Origin: Flavobacterium ginsengisoli
GTDB lineage: Bacteria; Bacteroidota; Bacteroidia; Flavobacteriales; Flavobacteriaceae
DNA length: 64,000 nt
Reading direction: 5' to 3'
NCBI RefSeq assembly: GCF_029625315.1
Contig: NZ_CP121110.1
Coordinates: 4,039,001-4,103,000 of the forward strand
Numbering within the stretch: the stretch's first letter is position 1; every line of letters starts with the position of its first letter. A program made the translations under genes and the position numbers. The notes under the pieces were generated by a model that had not been told where the DNA came from, searched no databases, and worked only from the letters and a program-made list of their open reading frames with translations. Of this stretch, positions 36,246 through 45,306 are shown in pieces.

Positions 36246-36278
36246 AAACCCGACAGGTTTTTAAAACCTGTCGGGTTT
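36246..36278. terminator. second terminator-like hairpin AAACCCGACAGG
   Basis: AAACCCGACAGGTTTT pairs perfectly with AAAACCTGTCGGGTTT. The stem core is shared with the terminator at 5342-5380, so this is a dispersed terminator family. Confidence 0.75.
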
Positions 36279-36306
36279 AACTTTTAACTTTTAACTTTTA
36301 ACTTTT
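36279..36306. repeat. 7-bp-period array (AACTTTT x4)
   Basis: Four perfect AACTTTT heptamers, starting directly at the end of the previous hairpin. They lie 38 bp from the stop codon of the Lrp-family gene. Confidence 0.8.
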
Positions 36307-36343
36307 GGAATTTGGAATTTTTAAAATTTGGAATTTATCTTTT

Positions 36344-36814
36344 CTAAAGCTGTATCTGTCTATCAATTTGCTGATCTAAAGAAATAAAAGTTTCTGTTCT
36401 AGAAACCCCTTCGATAGCTTGGATTTTGTTATTTAAAAGTTGCATCAAATGTTCGTTGTCACGACAGATGATTTTAATTAAAACTGACCAGTTTCCTGTA
36501 GTGTAATGACATTCTAAAACTTCGGGTATTTTTCTAAGTTCTTTTACTGCTTCTGAGTTTCTAGACGCTTTGTCTAGATAAACTCCAACAAAAGCCATAG
36601 TGTTATAGCCTAAAACTTTTGGATTAACGGTAAACTTAGAACCAGAAATAACTCCAGATTGTTCTAGTTTTTTTAATCTTTGGTGAATTGCCGCTCCAGA
36701 AATCCCTATTTTATTAGCTATTTGCAAGATTGGTTTGCGGGCATCGTCCATTAGATAGCGAAGAATTTCTTTGTCGATTCCGTCAATTTCAATTAAAAGG
36801 GAGTTGATTTTCAT
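36344..36814 (-). CDS. Lrp/AsnC-family transcriptional regulator
   Basis: The 156-residue protein has the N-terminal AsnC helix-turn-helix (IDGIDKEILRYLMDDARKPILQIANKIGISGAAIHQRLKKLE) and the C-terminal RAM ligand-binding domain (VGVYLDKASRNSEAVKELRKIPEVLECHYTTGNWSVLIKI). It is complete, with a TACATTTG -7 box at 36864-36871. Family members respond to amino acids. The target is not visible here. Confidence 0.93.
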   Translation of the reverse strand: MKINSLLIEIDGIDKEILRYLMDDARKPILQIANKIGISGAAIHQRLKKLEQSGVISGSKFTVNPKVLGYNTMAFVGVYLDKASRNSEAVKELRKIPEVLECHYTTGNWSVLIKIICRDNEHLMQLLNNKIQAIEGVSRTETFISLDQQIDRQIQL

Positions 36815-36863
36815 AACTTACAATTTGAAACTATTTTTTGTGATTTGGGTTATCAATAGAAAT

Positions 36864-36871
36864 CAAATGTA
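36864..36871 (-). promoter_or_regulatory. -7 box of the Lrp-family gene (TACATTTG)
   Basis: The minus strand reads TACATTTG, an exact TAnnTTTG match, about 50 bp upstream of the start codon. Confidence 0.5.
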
Positions 36872-36956
36872 GTTAAAATGCTGTACAAAAGAAAATTCCA
36901 AATCTCAAATGGTTAGTTTGAAATTTGGAATTTTAAAAGTTGTATATTTCAAAAGG

Positions 36957-37706
36957 TTATTTTCCTTTGTTGGCTTCTGCTACGTATTTTTCTAGAGCCA
37001 TTGTCATAGAAGGAGTTTCAGGAGTTGGAGCAAGAATATCAATTCTTAAACCATGATCTAAAGCTTCTTTTTGCGTTGTGCTTCCGAATACGGCAATTCT
37101 GGTGTTGTTTTGTTTAAAATCTGGGAAATTCTTAAACAATGATTTGATTCCTGTTGGGCTGAAAAAAGCTAAAACGTCATAATAAACATCAGCTAAATCA
37201 GATAAATCACTCATTACAGTTCTGTAGAAAATAGCTTGTGCCCAATCTACTTTTAAACTGTTTAATGTAACAGGAGCATCTGCATTTAATTGGTCAGATG
37301 CAGGAAGTAAAAATTTCTCGTCTTTGTACTTCTTAATTAGCGGAGATAAATCTGCAAAATCTTTTGCTCCAACGTAAATCTTACGTTTTCTGTACACGAC
37401 ATACTTTTGAAGGTAAAACGCAACAGCCTCAGATTGACAAAAATATTTCAAACCTTCTGGCACTTTGTAACGCATTTCATCAGCAACTCTAAAAAAATGA
37501 TCTACAGCATTTCGACTTGTTAAAATGATCGCAGTGTAATGATTAAGATCGATTTTTTGTAATCGAATCTCTTTTGCGCTAACCCCTTCTACATGAATAA
37601 ATGGTCTGAAATCAATTTTTATTTTGTGTTTTTGTTGGAGCTCAAAGTAAGGAGAATTCTCCACTTTAGGTTCAGGCTGTGACACCAAAATTGTTTTCAC
37701 TTTCAT
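36957..37706 (-). CDS. hemD: uroporphyrinogen-III synthase
   Basis: HemD closes hydroxymethylbilane into uroporphyrinogen III in heme synthesis. The family is poorly conserved. This 249-residue protein shows the two-lobe layout typical of Bacteroidetes members: KTILVSQPEPK at the N-terminus, HYTAIILTSRNAVDHFF near residue 75, then YYDVLAFFSPTGIKSLFKNFPDF near residue 180. I choose the ATG at 37706 (MKVKTILVSQPEP). The longer start would overlap the upstream DUF4271 gene. The two genes are 14 bp apart and co-transcribed. Confidence 0.87.
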   Translation of the reverse strand: MKVKTILVSQPEPKVENSPYFELQQKHKIKIDFRPFIHVEGVSAKEIRLQKIDLNHYTAIILTSRNAVDHFFRVADEMRYKVPEGLKYFCQSEAVAFYLQKYVVYRKRKIYVGAKDFADLSPLIKKYKDEKFLLPASDQLNADAPVTLNSLKVDWAQAIFYRTVMSDLSDLADVYYDVLAFFSPTGIKSLFKNFPDFKQNNTRIAVFGSTTQKEALDHGLRIDILAPTPETPSMTMALEKYVAEANKGK

Positions 37707-37720
37707 ATTATAAATATTTT

Positions 37721-38389
37721 CTAAGCACTCCCTTTTGTAATCCAATAATAAAGAAAATAATAAGGGGCTATTTCAAGAGCGCAAAGATACAAAATAAAAT
37801 AAAATAACTTACCGATAATTACGTTTTGATATGTTTTAATTGAAATAAAGTAAGAGTATACGCTAATACACAGCGAAATACCTATGATTGCTAGCGGAAT
37901 AATCTGCGGAATATTGTTGTAATAAAACAAAACAGCATTGATTGGAAGGATTAAAACACCAATATACGTTCTGTAAGTTACTTTTTGTAGGTTAAATAGT
38001 TCTACAAAATCGTCAATATTGAATGAAGTTGCTACAATTTTTTCAATTAAATACTTCCCTAAAATGAAATAAAGAAGGAAAGTGGCAATCTGAATAAACA
38101 GAACCCAATCGGTTTTTGATGCATAACCAAAAATATTCATCGTAAGCAGAATAAAAAAGGCAAAGGATACAATTTGCACAAAAAATAAACCAACTGTAAA
38201 GCTGTTTTTCATGTGGCTGTTGTCTCGATAAATTTTAGCATATTTATCAGAAAAAATAAGTTTACTAAATTCACTAAATCTTGTTTCGTAAGCAGATTTT
38301 GTCATGGCAACAACGGCAAAGGTCACCACAAATAAAAGTGTTGCCCAGTCCTTGTTTTCGATTATTCGAGGATGAAGTTGTTCAATCAT
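37721..38389 (-). CDS. DUF4271 membrane protein
   Basis: The 222-residue protein has about seven membrane helices (TLLFVVTFAVVAMTKSAYETRF, NSFTVGLFFVQIVSFAFFILL, VLFIQIATFLLYFILGKYLIEKIV and others). This matches the DUF4271 family, which in Flavobacteria regularly precedes hemD. A TAATTTTG -7 box lies at 38397-38404, so transcription would begin within a base or two of the ATG at 38389. The mRNA may therefore be leaderless. No function is known. Confidence 0.87.
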   Translation of the reverse strand: MIEQLHPRIIENKDWATLLFVVTFAVVAMTKSAYETRFSEFSKLIFSDKYAKIYRDNSHMKNSFTVGLFFVQIVSFAFFILLTMNIFGYASKTDWVLFIQIATFLLYFILGKYLIEKIVATSFNIDDFVELFNLQKVTYRTYIGVLILPINAVLFYYNNIPQIIPLAIIGISLCISVYSYFISIKTYQNVIIGKLFYFILYLCALEIAPYYFLYYWITKGSA

Positions 38390-38396
38390 AGCGATA

Positions 38397-38404
38397 CAAA
38401 ATTA
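38397..38404 (-). promoter_or_regulatory. -7 box of the DUF4271-hemD operon (TAATTTTG)
   Basis: The minus strand reads TAATTTTG ending 7 bp before the DUF4271 start codon. The spacing predicts a leaderless or nearly leaderless transcript. Confidence 0.55.
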
Positions 38405-38466
38405 GTAATTTTTTGATGCAATACTTTTATTATATATTTATTATGAATCAAATGCTATAAAAAGTT

Positions 38467-38474
38467 TACTTTTG
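38467..38474 (+). promoter_or_regulatory. -7 box of the GT2-pyrC operon (TACTTTTG)
   Basis: TACTTTTG, an exact TAnnTTTG match, 22 bp upstream of the glycosyltransferase start codon. The -33 element is not clear. Confidence 0.5.
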
Positions 38475-38496
38475 CGGTGAAATTACCGAGAAAAAA

Positions 38497-39221
38497 ATGA
38501 GTGATAGTATTGTCATAATTCCCACATATAACGAAATTGAAAACGTTGAAAGTATAGTAAGAGCTGTACTTTCGCAACATAAAGCTTTTCATCTGCTGAT
38601 TATTGATGATAATTCTCCAGATCATACTGCAAAAAAAGTGATCGCTTTACAAGAAGAATTTCCAGGAGACTTTTTTTAGAACAAAGAGCAAAAAAGTCAG
38701 GATTGGGAACTGCGTATGTTCATGGCTTTAAATGGGCTTTGGAGCGCGAATATCAATTTATTTTTGAAATGGATGCCGATTTTTCGCACAATCCAAATGA
38801 TTTAGAGAAATTGTACGATGCCTGCCATTTTGGTGGAGCAGATCTTGCAATTGGATCTCGATATGTAACTGGTGTTAATGTGGTGAACTGGCCTTTAAGT
38901 CGAGTTCTGATGTCTTATTTTGCATCTGTTTACGTAAAATTTATTACCGGAATGAAAATTCACGATGCTACTGCAGGTTTTGTTTGCTACAAAAGAGAGG
39001 TTTTAGAAAAAATAAATCTGAACAAAATAAAATTTGTGGGATATGCGTTTCAAATCGAGATGAAGTACAGAACTTATTGTGCTAAATTTCAAATTTCAGA
39101 AGTCCCAATTATTTTTACAGACCGAACAAAAGGAGTTTCTAAAATGAGTAATGCTATTATTAAAGAAGCTATACTTGGAGTGATTTCGCTTAGATTAAGA
39201 AAATTAGTCAATTCATTATAA
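38497..39221 (+). CDS. polyprenol-phosphate mannosyltransferase-like GT2 (one frameshift)
   Basis: The protein of about 241 residues resembles dolichol-phosphate mannose synthases of the GT2 family. It has SIVIIPTYNEIENVESIVRAVL at the N-terminus, HLLIIDDNSPDHTAKKV, the DXD-type motif FEMDADFSHNP near residue 95, and GSRYVTGVNVVNWPLSR. The frame breaks at 38671-38677, where seven T stand for eight (GDFF then LEQRAKKSGLGTAYVHGF). It is soluble or peripheral at the membrane and transfers a sugar to polyprenol phosphate. It is first in an operon with pyrC and a DUF4296 lipoprotein, with 10-bp and 9-bp gaps. Confidence 0.9.
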
Positions 39222-39231
39222 ACCAACCGAA

Positions 39232-40572
39232 ATGAACAGGATTTTAATAAAGAATGCCAAAATTGTAAACGAAGGGACAATTTTTGAAGGTGATGTTTTA
39301 ATTGAAAACGATTTGATTGTTGAAATTGCAGACAGCATTTCATTAAAAACTTCAGATTGTATCGTTATTGATGCTGAAGGAAATTATTTAATGCCAGGCG
39401 CGATAGACGATCAAGTGCATTTTAGAGAACCAGGTTTAACGCATAAAGGGGATATCGAATCGGAATCTCGTGCTGCAGTTGCGGGCGGAATAACCTCTTT
39501 TATCGAGCGACCAAATACGGTTCCAAATGCGGTGACTCAGGAAATATTAGAAGATAAATATCAAATTGCTTCTCAAAAATCATTTGCGAATTATTCGTTT
39601 ATGATGGGAGCAACAAACGATAATCTGGAAGAAGTTTTAAAAACAAATCCGAAAAATGTTGCAGGAATCAAGATTTTCTTAGGTTCGTCAACAGGAAATA
39701 TGTTGGTTGACAATGAAGCGGTTTTAGAAAAAATATTCTCAAGCACTCCAATGTTAATTGCAGTTCACTGTGAAGACGAAACTACGATTAAAAATAATCT
39801 TGCTTCTTTTAAAGAACAATACGGCGACGACGTTCCAGTAACGGCACATAATTTAATTAGAAGTGCAGAAGCGTGTTATATTTCTTCTTCAAAAGCTGTT
39901 GCGTTGGCAAAACGTACTGGAGCTAGATTGCATATTTTCCATCTTTCAACTGCGAAAGAAATGGAATTATTTACGAATAAAATTCCGTTAGAAGATAAAA
40001 AGATCACGGCAGAGGTTTGTGTACACCACCTTTGGTTTACAGATGAAGATTATAAAACAAAAGGAAATTTCATTAAATGGAATCCTGCTGTTAAAACTGC
40101 TGAAGATCGTGCCGAACTTTGGAAGGCTTTAAACGATGGAAGAATTGATGTAATAGCAACAGATCACGCGCCTCATACCAAAGAAGAAAAAATGCAATCT
40201 TATTTGAACGCACCTTCTGGAGGTCCACTTGTTCAGCATTCTGTTGTCGCAATGTTTGAAGCACATCATCAAGGAAAAATTACAGTGGAGAAAATCGTGG
40301 AGAAAATGTGCCACAATCCGGCTAAAATTTTCAAAATAGAAAAAAGAGGATTTATTAGAGAAGGTTACCACGCCGATTTAGTAATTGTTAATCCAAGTTT
40401 GCCTTGGAGCGTAAAGCCAGAAAATATTTTGTACAAATGCGGATGGTCTCCGTTTGAAGGATATACTTTTAAATCTAGAATAACACATACTTTTGTAAAC
40501 GGTGAATTGGTTTACAATAACTTTAAAGTAAAAGATACCAGAGCAGGTAAAAGACTATTGTTTGACAGATAA
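39232..40572 (+). CDS. pyrC: dihydroorotase
   Basis: Dihydroorotase cyclises carbamoyl aspartate in pyrimidine synthesis. The 446-residue protein is a class I amidohydrolase with zinc ligands in IDDQVHFREPG (residue 60 region), the likely carbamylated-lysine strand GIKIFLGSSTG, His in IAVHCEDE and LHIFHLSTAKE, and the Asp in VIATDHAPHTKEEK. It lies 10 bp after the glycosyltransferase and 9 bp before the DUF4296 gene, a conserved Bacteroidetes arrangement. The gene appears intact. Confidence 0.95.
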   Translation: MNRILIKNAKIVNEGTIFEGDVLIENDLIVEIADSISLKTSDCIVIDAEGNYLMPGAIDDQVHFREPGLTHKGDIESESRAAVAGGITSFIERPNTVPNAVTQEILEDKYQIASQKSFANYSFMMGATNDNLEEVLKTNPKNVAGIKIFLGSSTGNMLVDNEAVLEKIFSSTPMLIAVHCEDETTIKNNLASFKEQYGDDVPVTAHNLIRSAEACYISSSKAVALAKRTGARLHIFHLSTAKEMELFTNKIPLEDKKITAEVCVHHLWFTDEDYKTKGNFIKWNPAVKTAEDRAELWKALNDGRIDVIATDHAPHTKEEKMQSYLNAPSGGPLVQHSVVAMFEAHHQGKITVEKIVEKMCHNPAKIFKIEKRGFIREGYHADLVIVNPSLPWSVKPENILYKCGWSPFEGYTFKSRITHTFVNGELVYNNFKVKDTRAGKRLLFDR

Positions 40573-40581
40573 AAAATAACT

Positions 40582-41070
40582 ATGAAGAATTTTATAGTAA
40601 TAATATTGGTTTTGTTTCTTTCTATAAGCTGTAAAAAGGATTTGGTAAAACAGCCAGCAAAGCTTATTGAGAAAGGTAAGATGATTGATATTATGTATGA
40701 TTTGTCTCTTTTGGAAGCAATGAGATATCAGAAACCTTTGTCTTTAGACTCGATTGAAAATGATCCGAAAATGTTTATTTTGAAAAAATACAAAGTAGAC
40801 AGTCTTCAGTTTGCTCAAAGCAACATGTATTATGCTTCAGATTATGAGAACTATAAAGATATGTTTGATGAGGTAAATAAAAGAATTTCTGTAAACCAAA
40901 GGGCAGCAGATTCTTTAGCTAAAATTGATGAGAAAAAAGCAGCTAAGGAAAGTAAGAAGAAGGCCAAAGAAGCCTCAAAAGATTCTATTCAAAAACCAGC
41001 TCCACGCGTTAATGACGATTCTATAAGAAGAGCTCGCATGCAAATGCGAGATAGGACAAAAAAACTATAG
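40582..41070 (+). CDS. DUF4296 lipoprotein
   Basis: The 162-residue protein has a lipoprotein signal peptide with lipobox SISCKK (Cys near residue 16). It carries the DUF4296 core (LIEKGKMIDIMYDLSLLEAMR ... ILKKYKVDSLQFAQSNMYYASDYENY) and a lysine/glutamate-rich helical tail. It is the third gene of the GT2-pyrC operon. Its 3' end overlaps the stop region of the convergent epimerase gene by six bases. Its function is unknown. Confidence 0.87.
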   Translation: MKNFIVIILVLFLSISCKKDLVKQPAKLIEKGKMIDIMYDLSLLEAMRYQKPLSLDSIENDPKMFILKKYKVDSLQFAQSNMYYASDYENYKDMFDEVNKRISVNQRAADSLAKIDEKKAAKESKKKAKEASKDSIQKPAPRVNDDSIRRARMQMRDRTKKL

Positions 41071-42066
41071 TTTAGCGCTGTCTTTAATATATCGATGAAT
41101 ATCAGTAAAAACCGTTCCTAGAGCGGTTTTTATTTTTTCATTACTATACAAATTCTTTGAATACGAAGCTTTTGCTGTTGCTTTTGTGATGCTTCTTTTT
41201 CTGAAAAATAAAGTAGAAAAAATTCCGTCTGCAATCCACAATATATTCATTAGGAAAGGTTTGGCGTGAATATGAGGTCTCTTTACTTTTAAAACATCAG
41301 AAACGGTATCTAAAAGATCTTTAAAAACAATATTGTCTGAGATAAGAGTGAAACGTTCGTTTATTATTTCGCTTTTCATCAATTCATAACTCGTTTTCAC
41401 AACATCTTCAACCGAGATGAAACCAGTGCTTCCAAGTGTGTAGAATGAAAGTCCTTTAGAGACTTTTCTATAGATTTCGCTACTTCCTTCGTCAAAAATA
41501 GCCATCATTTTTGGAGGGCCTAAAATAACTCCTGGATTTACAATAATAACGTTTAAACCTTCTTGATGTCCGCGCCAAACTTCCATTTCGGCACCGTATT
41601 TAGAAATGGCATAATCACTATGCGGTTTCTCAGGATTCCAATCTGTTTCTTCGGTAATATGGGTTTCGTGAGCGAGAATATCTCCTAATGCGGCAATAGA
41701 ACTGATGTAGCAAAACTTTTCTACTTCTTTGGCGATAGCAAAATTGACTATGTTTGCGGTTCCTTCAATATTGGTTTTTCTAAGAATTTCTTCGTCTTTT
41801 GGTTCAAACGAAATAAAAGCTGCGCAGTGATATACTTGTTTGATATCGATAAAAGCAGTTTCAAGCGAAGGTATGTCTAGAATATCGGCTTCAAGCCAAT
41901 TGATTTTTTCAAACAAATCTGCTTTTTTATACAAATCAAAAACCGATTTTGTCTTCTGAATATTTTTTTCTGTTCTGTAAATAGCCCGAACATTTTCTCC
42001 ATTTTCAATTAAATGAAGCAATAAATGTGCGCCGACTAAACCAGTTCCTCCAGTTACTAATACCAT
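41065..42066 (-). CDS. NAD-dependent epimerase/dehydratase family protein
   Basis: The 333-residue Rossmann protein has the nucleotide-binding GxxGxxG motif VTGGTGLVGAHLL at residue 4 and the short-chain YxxxK motif SDYAISKYGAEMEVWRG near residue 150. It has the NPGVILGPP segment of the extended SDR family (dihydroflavonol-reductase-like). I choose the ATG at 42066 (MVLVTGGTGL), because the longer frame adds 27 residues not seen in the family. It is convergent with the pyrC operon. The substrate is unknown. Confidence 0.9.
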   Translation of the reverse strand: MVLVTGGTGLVGAHLLLHLIENGENVRAIYRTEKNIQKTKSVFDLYKKADLFEKINWLEADILDIPSLETAFIDIKQVYHCAAFISFEPKDEEILRKTNIEGTANIVNFAIAKEVEKFCYISSIAALGDILAHETHITEETDWNPEKPHSDYAISKYGAEMEVWRGHQEGLNVIIVNPGVILGPPKMMAIFDEGSSEIYRKVSKGLSFYTLGSTGFISVEDVVKTSYELMKSEIINERFTLISDNIVFKDLLDTVSDVLKVKRPHIHAKPFLMNILWIADGIFSTLFFRKRSITKATAKASYSKNLYSNEKIKTALGTVFTDIHRYIKDSAKL

Positions 42067-42247
42067 TTTGTAAAGATAAGTTTTTGTTGTAAAGGTGCAA
42101 AGGTGTAGAGGGACAAAGTTGCAAAGGTTTTTTGCTTTTTGCCACAAATGCGCTAATACGTAAAATTTTTTATTTCAATAAATTTTATGCAATACTTCCA
42201 TAGTAAAAACAAAAACTTTGTGCCTTGGTGTCTTCGTGGCAGACTTT

Positions 42248-42279
42248 TTTGTCATTACCATTGACATTGATTACATTTG
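42248..42279 (+). promoter_or_regulatory. tyrS promoter (TTTG-N20-TACATTTG)
   Basis: TTTG at 42248-42251, 20 bases, then TACATTTG at 42272-42279, which is 20 bp upstream of the tyrS start codon. Confidence 0.6.
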
Positions 42280-42299
42280 CGCAAATTATTTAAGAAAAA

Positions 42300-43595
42300 A
42301 TGAAGAATCTAGTTGAAGAATTAAAATGGCGCGGGTTATATCATGATAGTATGCCTGGAACAGAAGAACAATTACTAAAAGAAGCTACAACTGCGTATAT
42401 TGGTTTTGATCCAACGGCAGATTCTCTGCACATCGGAAGTATGGTTCAGATCATTTTATTGGTTCACTTAAAGAATTTTGGTCACAGACCAATTGCTTTG
42501 GTTGGTGGAGCAACTGGGATGATTGGAGATCCTTCTGGTAAATCTGATGAAAGAAACTTGCTTGACGAAGTAGCTTTGGCCAAAAACGTTGCTGGAATTA
42601 AAAGTGTTTTATCTCGTTTCTTAGATTTTAATTCAAATGATGCAAATGCGCCAGTAATGGTGAATAACTACGATTGGATGAAGGAATTTTCTTTTATCGA
42701 TTTTGCACGTGAAGTTGGAAAAAGAATTACTGTAAATTACATGATGGCTAAAGATTCTGTAAAAAAGAGATTTAGCGGAGAAGGAGAGGGAATGTCTTTT
42801 ACAGAGTTTACATACCAGTTAATTCAAGGTTACGATTTTTATCATTTATACAAAAATAACAATTGTATTCTGCAAATGGGCGGTTCTGATCAATGGGGTA
42901 ATATTACCACAGGAACAGAATTAGTGCGTAGAATGGGTGGAGAAAATGCAAAAGCATATGCTTTAACAACTCCATTAATTACAAAAGCTGACGGATCTAA
43001 ATTTGGTAAATCTGAAGGCGGAAATGTTTGGTTAGATGCCGATAAAACTTCGGTTTACAAATTTTACCAATTTTGGGTAAATACAACTGATGTTGATGCT
43101 GAGAAATACATCAAGATTTTTACTTTCTTAGATAAAGATACTATTGATGCTTTAATTGAAGAGCACAAAACAGCACCACATTTAAGAGTTTTACAAAAGA
43201 AATTGGCAGAAGAAATTACTGTTTTTGTTCACAATAGAGAAGAATTAGAAAAAGCGATTCAGGCTTCAAATATCTTGTTTGGAAATTCAACGGCAGAAGA
43301 TTTGAAAAAATTGGATGAAGCTACTTTCTTAGAAGTTTTTGACGGAGTTCCACAAGCTGAAATCGCAAAAGCTGATTTAGAAAACGGATTGGAAATTATT
43401 ACTGTTTTAAATGAAAAAACAGGTTTCTTTAAATCAAACGGAGAAGCTAGAAGAGCTTTAACCGCAAACTCAATCTCTGTAAACAGAGAAAAGATAAAAG
43501 AGGATTTCGTTTTAACTGCAAATGATTTAATCAATAATCAATTTGTTTTATTGCAAAGCGGAAAGAAAAATTATTTTGTGATTCGTGTTGTTTAA
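42300..43595 (+). CDS. tyrS: tyrosyl-tRNA synthetase
   Basis: TyrRS charges tRNA-Tyr. The 431-residue protein has the class I motifs [16 protein letters not shown] (HIGH-type) near residue 33 and KFGKSEGG (KMSKS-type) near residue 235, the specificity region [12 protein letters not shown] and [11 protein letters not shown], and a C-terminal S4 domain ([21 protein letters not shown]). It is intact, with a promoter directly upstream and a terminator downstream. Confidence 0.97.
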   Translation: MKNLVEELKWRGLYHDSMPGTEEQLLKEATTAYIGFDPTADSLHIGSMVQIILLVHLKNFGHRPIALVGGATGMIGDPSGKSDERNLLDEVALAKNVAGIKSVLSRFLDFNSNDANAPVMVNNYDWMKEFSFIDFAREVGKRITVNYMMAKDSVKKRFSGEGEGMSFTEFTYQLIQGYDFYHLYKNNNCILQMGGSDQWGNITTGTELVRRMGGENAKAYALTTPLITKADGSKFGKSEGGNVWLDADKTSVYKFYQFWVNTTDVDAEKYIKIFTFLDKDTIDALIEEHKTAPHLRVLQKKLAEEITVFVHNREELEKAIQASNILFGNSTAEDLKKLDEATFLEVFDGVPQAEIAKADLENGLEIITVLNEKTGFFKSNGEARRALTANSISVNREKIKEDFVLTANDLINNQFVLLQSGKKNYFVIRVV

Positions 43596-43599
43596 ACAG

Positions 43600-43631
43600 G
43601 TTTAACCGTTTAATCGGTTAATTGTTTAATC
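43600..43631. repeat. 8-bp-period array (GTTTAATC type) after tyrS
   Basis: Four octamers in exact register: GTTTAACC, GTTTAATC, GGTTAATT, GTTTAATC. The array begins 5 bp after the tyrS stop codon. The same octamers return at 44121-44178. Confidence 0.85.
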
Positions 43632-43660
43632 GATCCATGAAATCTTAAATTGAATATATA

Positions 43661-43696
43661 ATTCCCAATGTTCGAAAGAATATTGGGATTTTTTTG
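43661..43696 (+). terminator. tyrS terminator
   Basis: The stem ATTCCCAATGTTC / GAATATTGGGAT is followed by seven T residues. Confidence 0.8.
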
Positions 43697-43768
43697 TTTT
43701 AAAGTTCTGATATTGAAAATGTAAATATTTTTTTATTAAGTTTATTCCCTAAAACTAACCTAAAAAAT

Positions 43769-44113
43769 ATGATTGGAATTTTACTTATTTACTGGATTTG
43801 GAAAGGATATACCAATTTAGCTCTTGAATATGATAAGAACAAATGGGGTTATTTCGGCATTGGAATAGTGTCTTATTATGGAGGTACTCTCGTTGCAGGA
43901 TTTCTTGTTGGAATTTTAGCTGTCCTTATTAGAGGTGTTGAAAATGTAAACGATGACAGTTTTAGTAATCCAGGATGGAATATACTTTTTGTACTTTTTG
44001 GTGCTTTGGCTTGCTATGGAGTTTACAAGCTTTTAGAGAGTAAAGGCGAAAAAGAAAAAGAGCTTCAAAAAAGAGAAGGAATTGAAAGTATTGGTGTAAC
44101 AGAGGAGAATTAG
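43769..44113 (+). CDS. hypothetical two-helix membrane protein
   Basis: I do not recognise a family. The 114-residue protein has two long hydrophobic helices, about residues 30-54 (GIGIVSYYGGTLVAGFLVGILAVLI) and 68-86 (WNILFVLFGALACYGVYKL), and possibly a short one at the N-terminus. The tail is charged (EKEKELQKREGIE). It stands alone between tyrS and the LuxE-like gene. Its end lies 7 bp before an inverted octamer array. Confidence 0.72.
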   Translation: MIGILLIYWIWKGYTNLALEYDKNKWGYFGIGIVSYYGGTLVAGFLVGILAVLIRGVENVNDDSFSNPGWNILFVLFGALACYGVYKLLESKGEKEKELQKREGIESIGVTEEN

Positions 44114-44120
44114 TTTTTTT

Positions 44121-44178
44121 GTTTAATCGGTTAATTGTTTTTTTGCGATTAAACGATTACACAAATCAACGATTAACC
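44121..44178. repeat. inverted pair of 8-bp-period arrays (GTTTAATC / GATTAAAC)
   Basis: The left arm is GTTTAATC, GGTTAATT. After a T-rich loop, the right arm is GATTAAAC, GATTACAC, AAATCAAC, GATTAACC. All are octamers in register. The array fills the gap between two convergent genes: it starts 8 bp after one stop codon and ends 4 bp before the other. It could work as a bidirectional terminator-like hairpin. Confidence 0.82.
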
Positions 44179-44181
44179 AAT

Positions 44182-45162
44182 TTAAAGAACCATCAAGTTA
44201 CATCCACGAATATCAGAATTATCAAAACGTCCTAATACTTCGAAAGAGTTGTTGGGATTTTTTTGCCTAAATCTTGCGTAGCAATAAAAGAACACGAATT
44301 AATATTAGCTAAATCAATCACATTGATTCCGCCAGTTCTTCCGTCTTTTACATAAGTTAAAGCATCTTCCGGATCTCGAACTAAAATATGCATCCAAGAA
44401 GGGCATTCAAAAACTCCTTCGCCAAGAGAATAAGCTTGCGCTAAAAGCTCCGTCATTCCATATTCTGAATGAATAGATGAAACGCCAAAACCTTTACATA
44501 AAATGTCATGCAATTCTTCACGAATCATTTCTTTGCGTTTTCCTTTCATTCCTCCAGTTTCCATAATAATGGTATTTTGAAGGTTAAATTGGTGTTTTTC
44601 GATCAGATCTAATAAAGCATACGTAACACCAATTAAAATTACATTTTGGCCTGCTTCGTCGAGCTCAAGAAGTTTTTTGATTAAGTCGTCGTGATTGTGC
44701 AAATAAAACCCGCTTTCAGGCTGATTAGAGAGTTTTATTAAATCTTCGACCATGTAAATTAACGAAGAGCCTTCGCGTTCTAAATAAGACGGCAAAAGGG
44801 CTAAAACAACGTAATCTTCGATATTGCCATAAAACTGAGAAAATCCTTTGCGGTAACTTTCCTCATATAGAGAAACATCGGTCACGATATGTCTGCTAGT
44901 AATCATTCCGGTTGTGCCGCTGCTTGTAAAAGTTACTTGTGCAGGATCTGTATTAGAAACCACATCATGACTTTTGAAAAACTGAATGGGTAAAAAAGGA
45001 ATTTGCTCGCAGTGATTTTACTTGTTGCAGATTAACCTTTAAAAAATCACAGAATTCACGATAAACTTTGTTGTTCTCGTGTTGAAAACGAAACACTTTT
45101 AATGCTATTTTTTCAAATTGTTTCTGACTTGAAATGGTAAAGATATCGTTGGCTGTGATCAA
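44182..45162 (-). CDS. LuxE-like acyl-protein synthetase (two frameshifts)
   Basis: The protein of about 326 residues matches the acyl-protein synthetase (LuxE) domain: SLREIPFLPIQFFKSH, VTFTSSGTTGMITSRH (AMP-binding signature TSSGTTG), NTIIMETGGMKGKRKEM and SIHSEYGMTELLAQAYS. Known family members activate or transfer fatty acyl groups. No luxC or luxD is nearby. Breaks lie near 45005 (one base extra) and at 44268-44274 (seven T for eight). After correction the C-terminus is NPNNSFEVLGRFDNSDIRGCNLMVL. The start is TTG at 45162, 14 bp after a TATCTTTG -7 box, since no in-frame ATG is available. Confidence 0.86.
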
Positions 45163-45175
45163 AACTTTTTTTTTG

Positions 45176-45183
45176 CAAAGATA
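45176..45183 (-). promoter_or_regulatory. -7 box of the LuxE-like gene (TATCTTTG)
   Basis: The minus strand reads TATCTTTG, an exact TAnnTTTG match, 14 bp upstream of the TTG start. It leaves room for a leader of only about 7 nt. Confidence 0.55.
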
Positions 45184-45188
45184 TTATA

Positions 45189-45224
45189 TTTAGTGTTTAG
45201 TCGCAGTATTCAGTCACAGTTTTC
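45189..45224. repeat. degenerate 6/7-bp-period array with AGT spacing
   Basis: AGT triplets stand at 45192, 45199, 45205, 45212 and 45218, with units TTTAGTG, TTTAGTC, CAGTAT, TCAGTCA, CAGTTTT. It is weaker than the other arrays but of the same kind. It lies upstream of the LuxE-like promoter. Confidence 0.55.
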
Positions 45225-45284
45225 AATCTTGGTTTGCAGTAAAGTGTGTAAACTAAATACAGGCACTGAGTCTTAAAACTAAAA

Positions 45285-45306
45285 AAAGCTCCAATGGAGC
45301 TTTTAT
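45285..45306 (-). terminator. terminator of the T9SS-domain gene
   Basis: The stem AAAAGCTCCA / TGGAGCTTTT overlaps the end of the T9SS-domain coding sequence. The A run on the plus strand gives a U run on the minus transcript. Confidence 0.75.
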
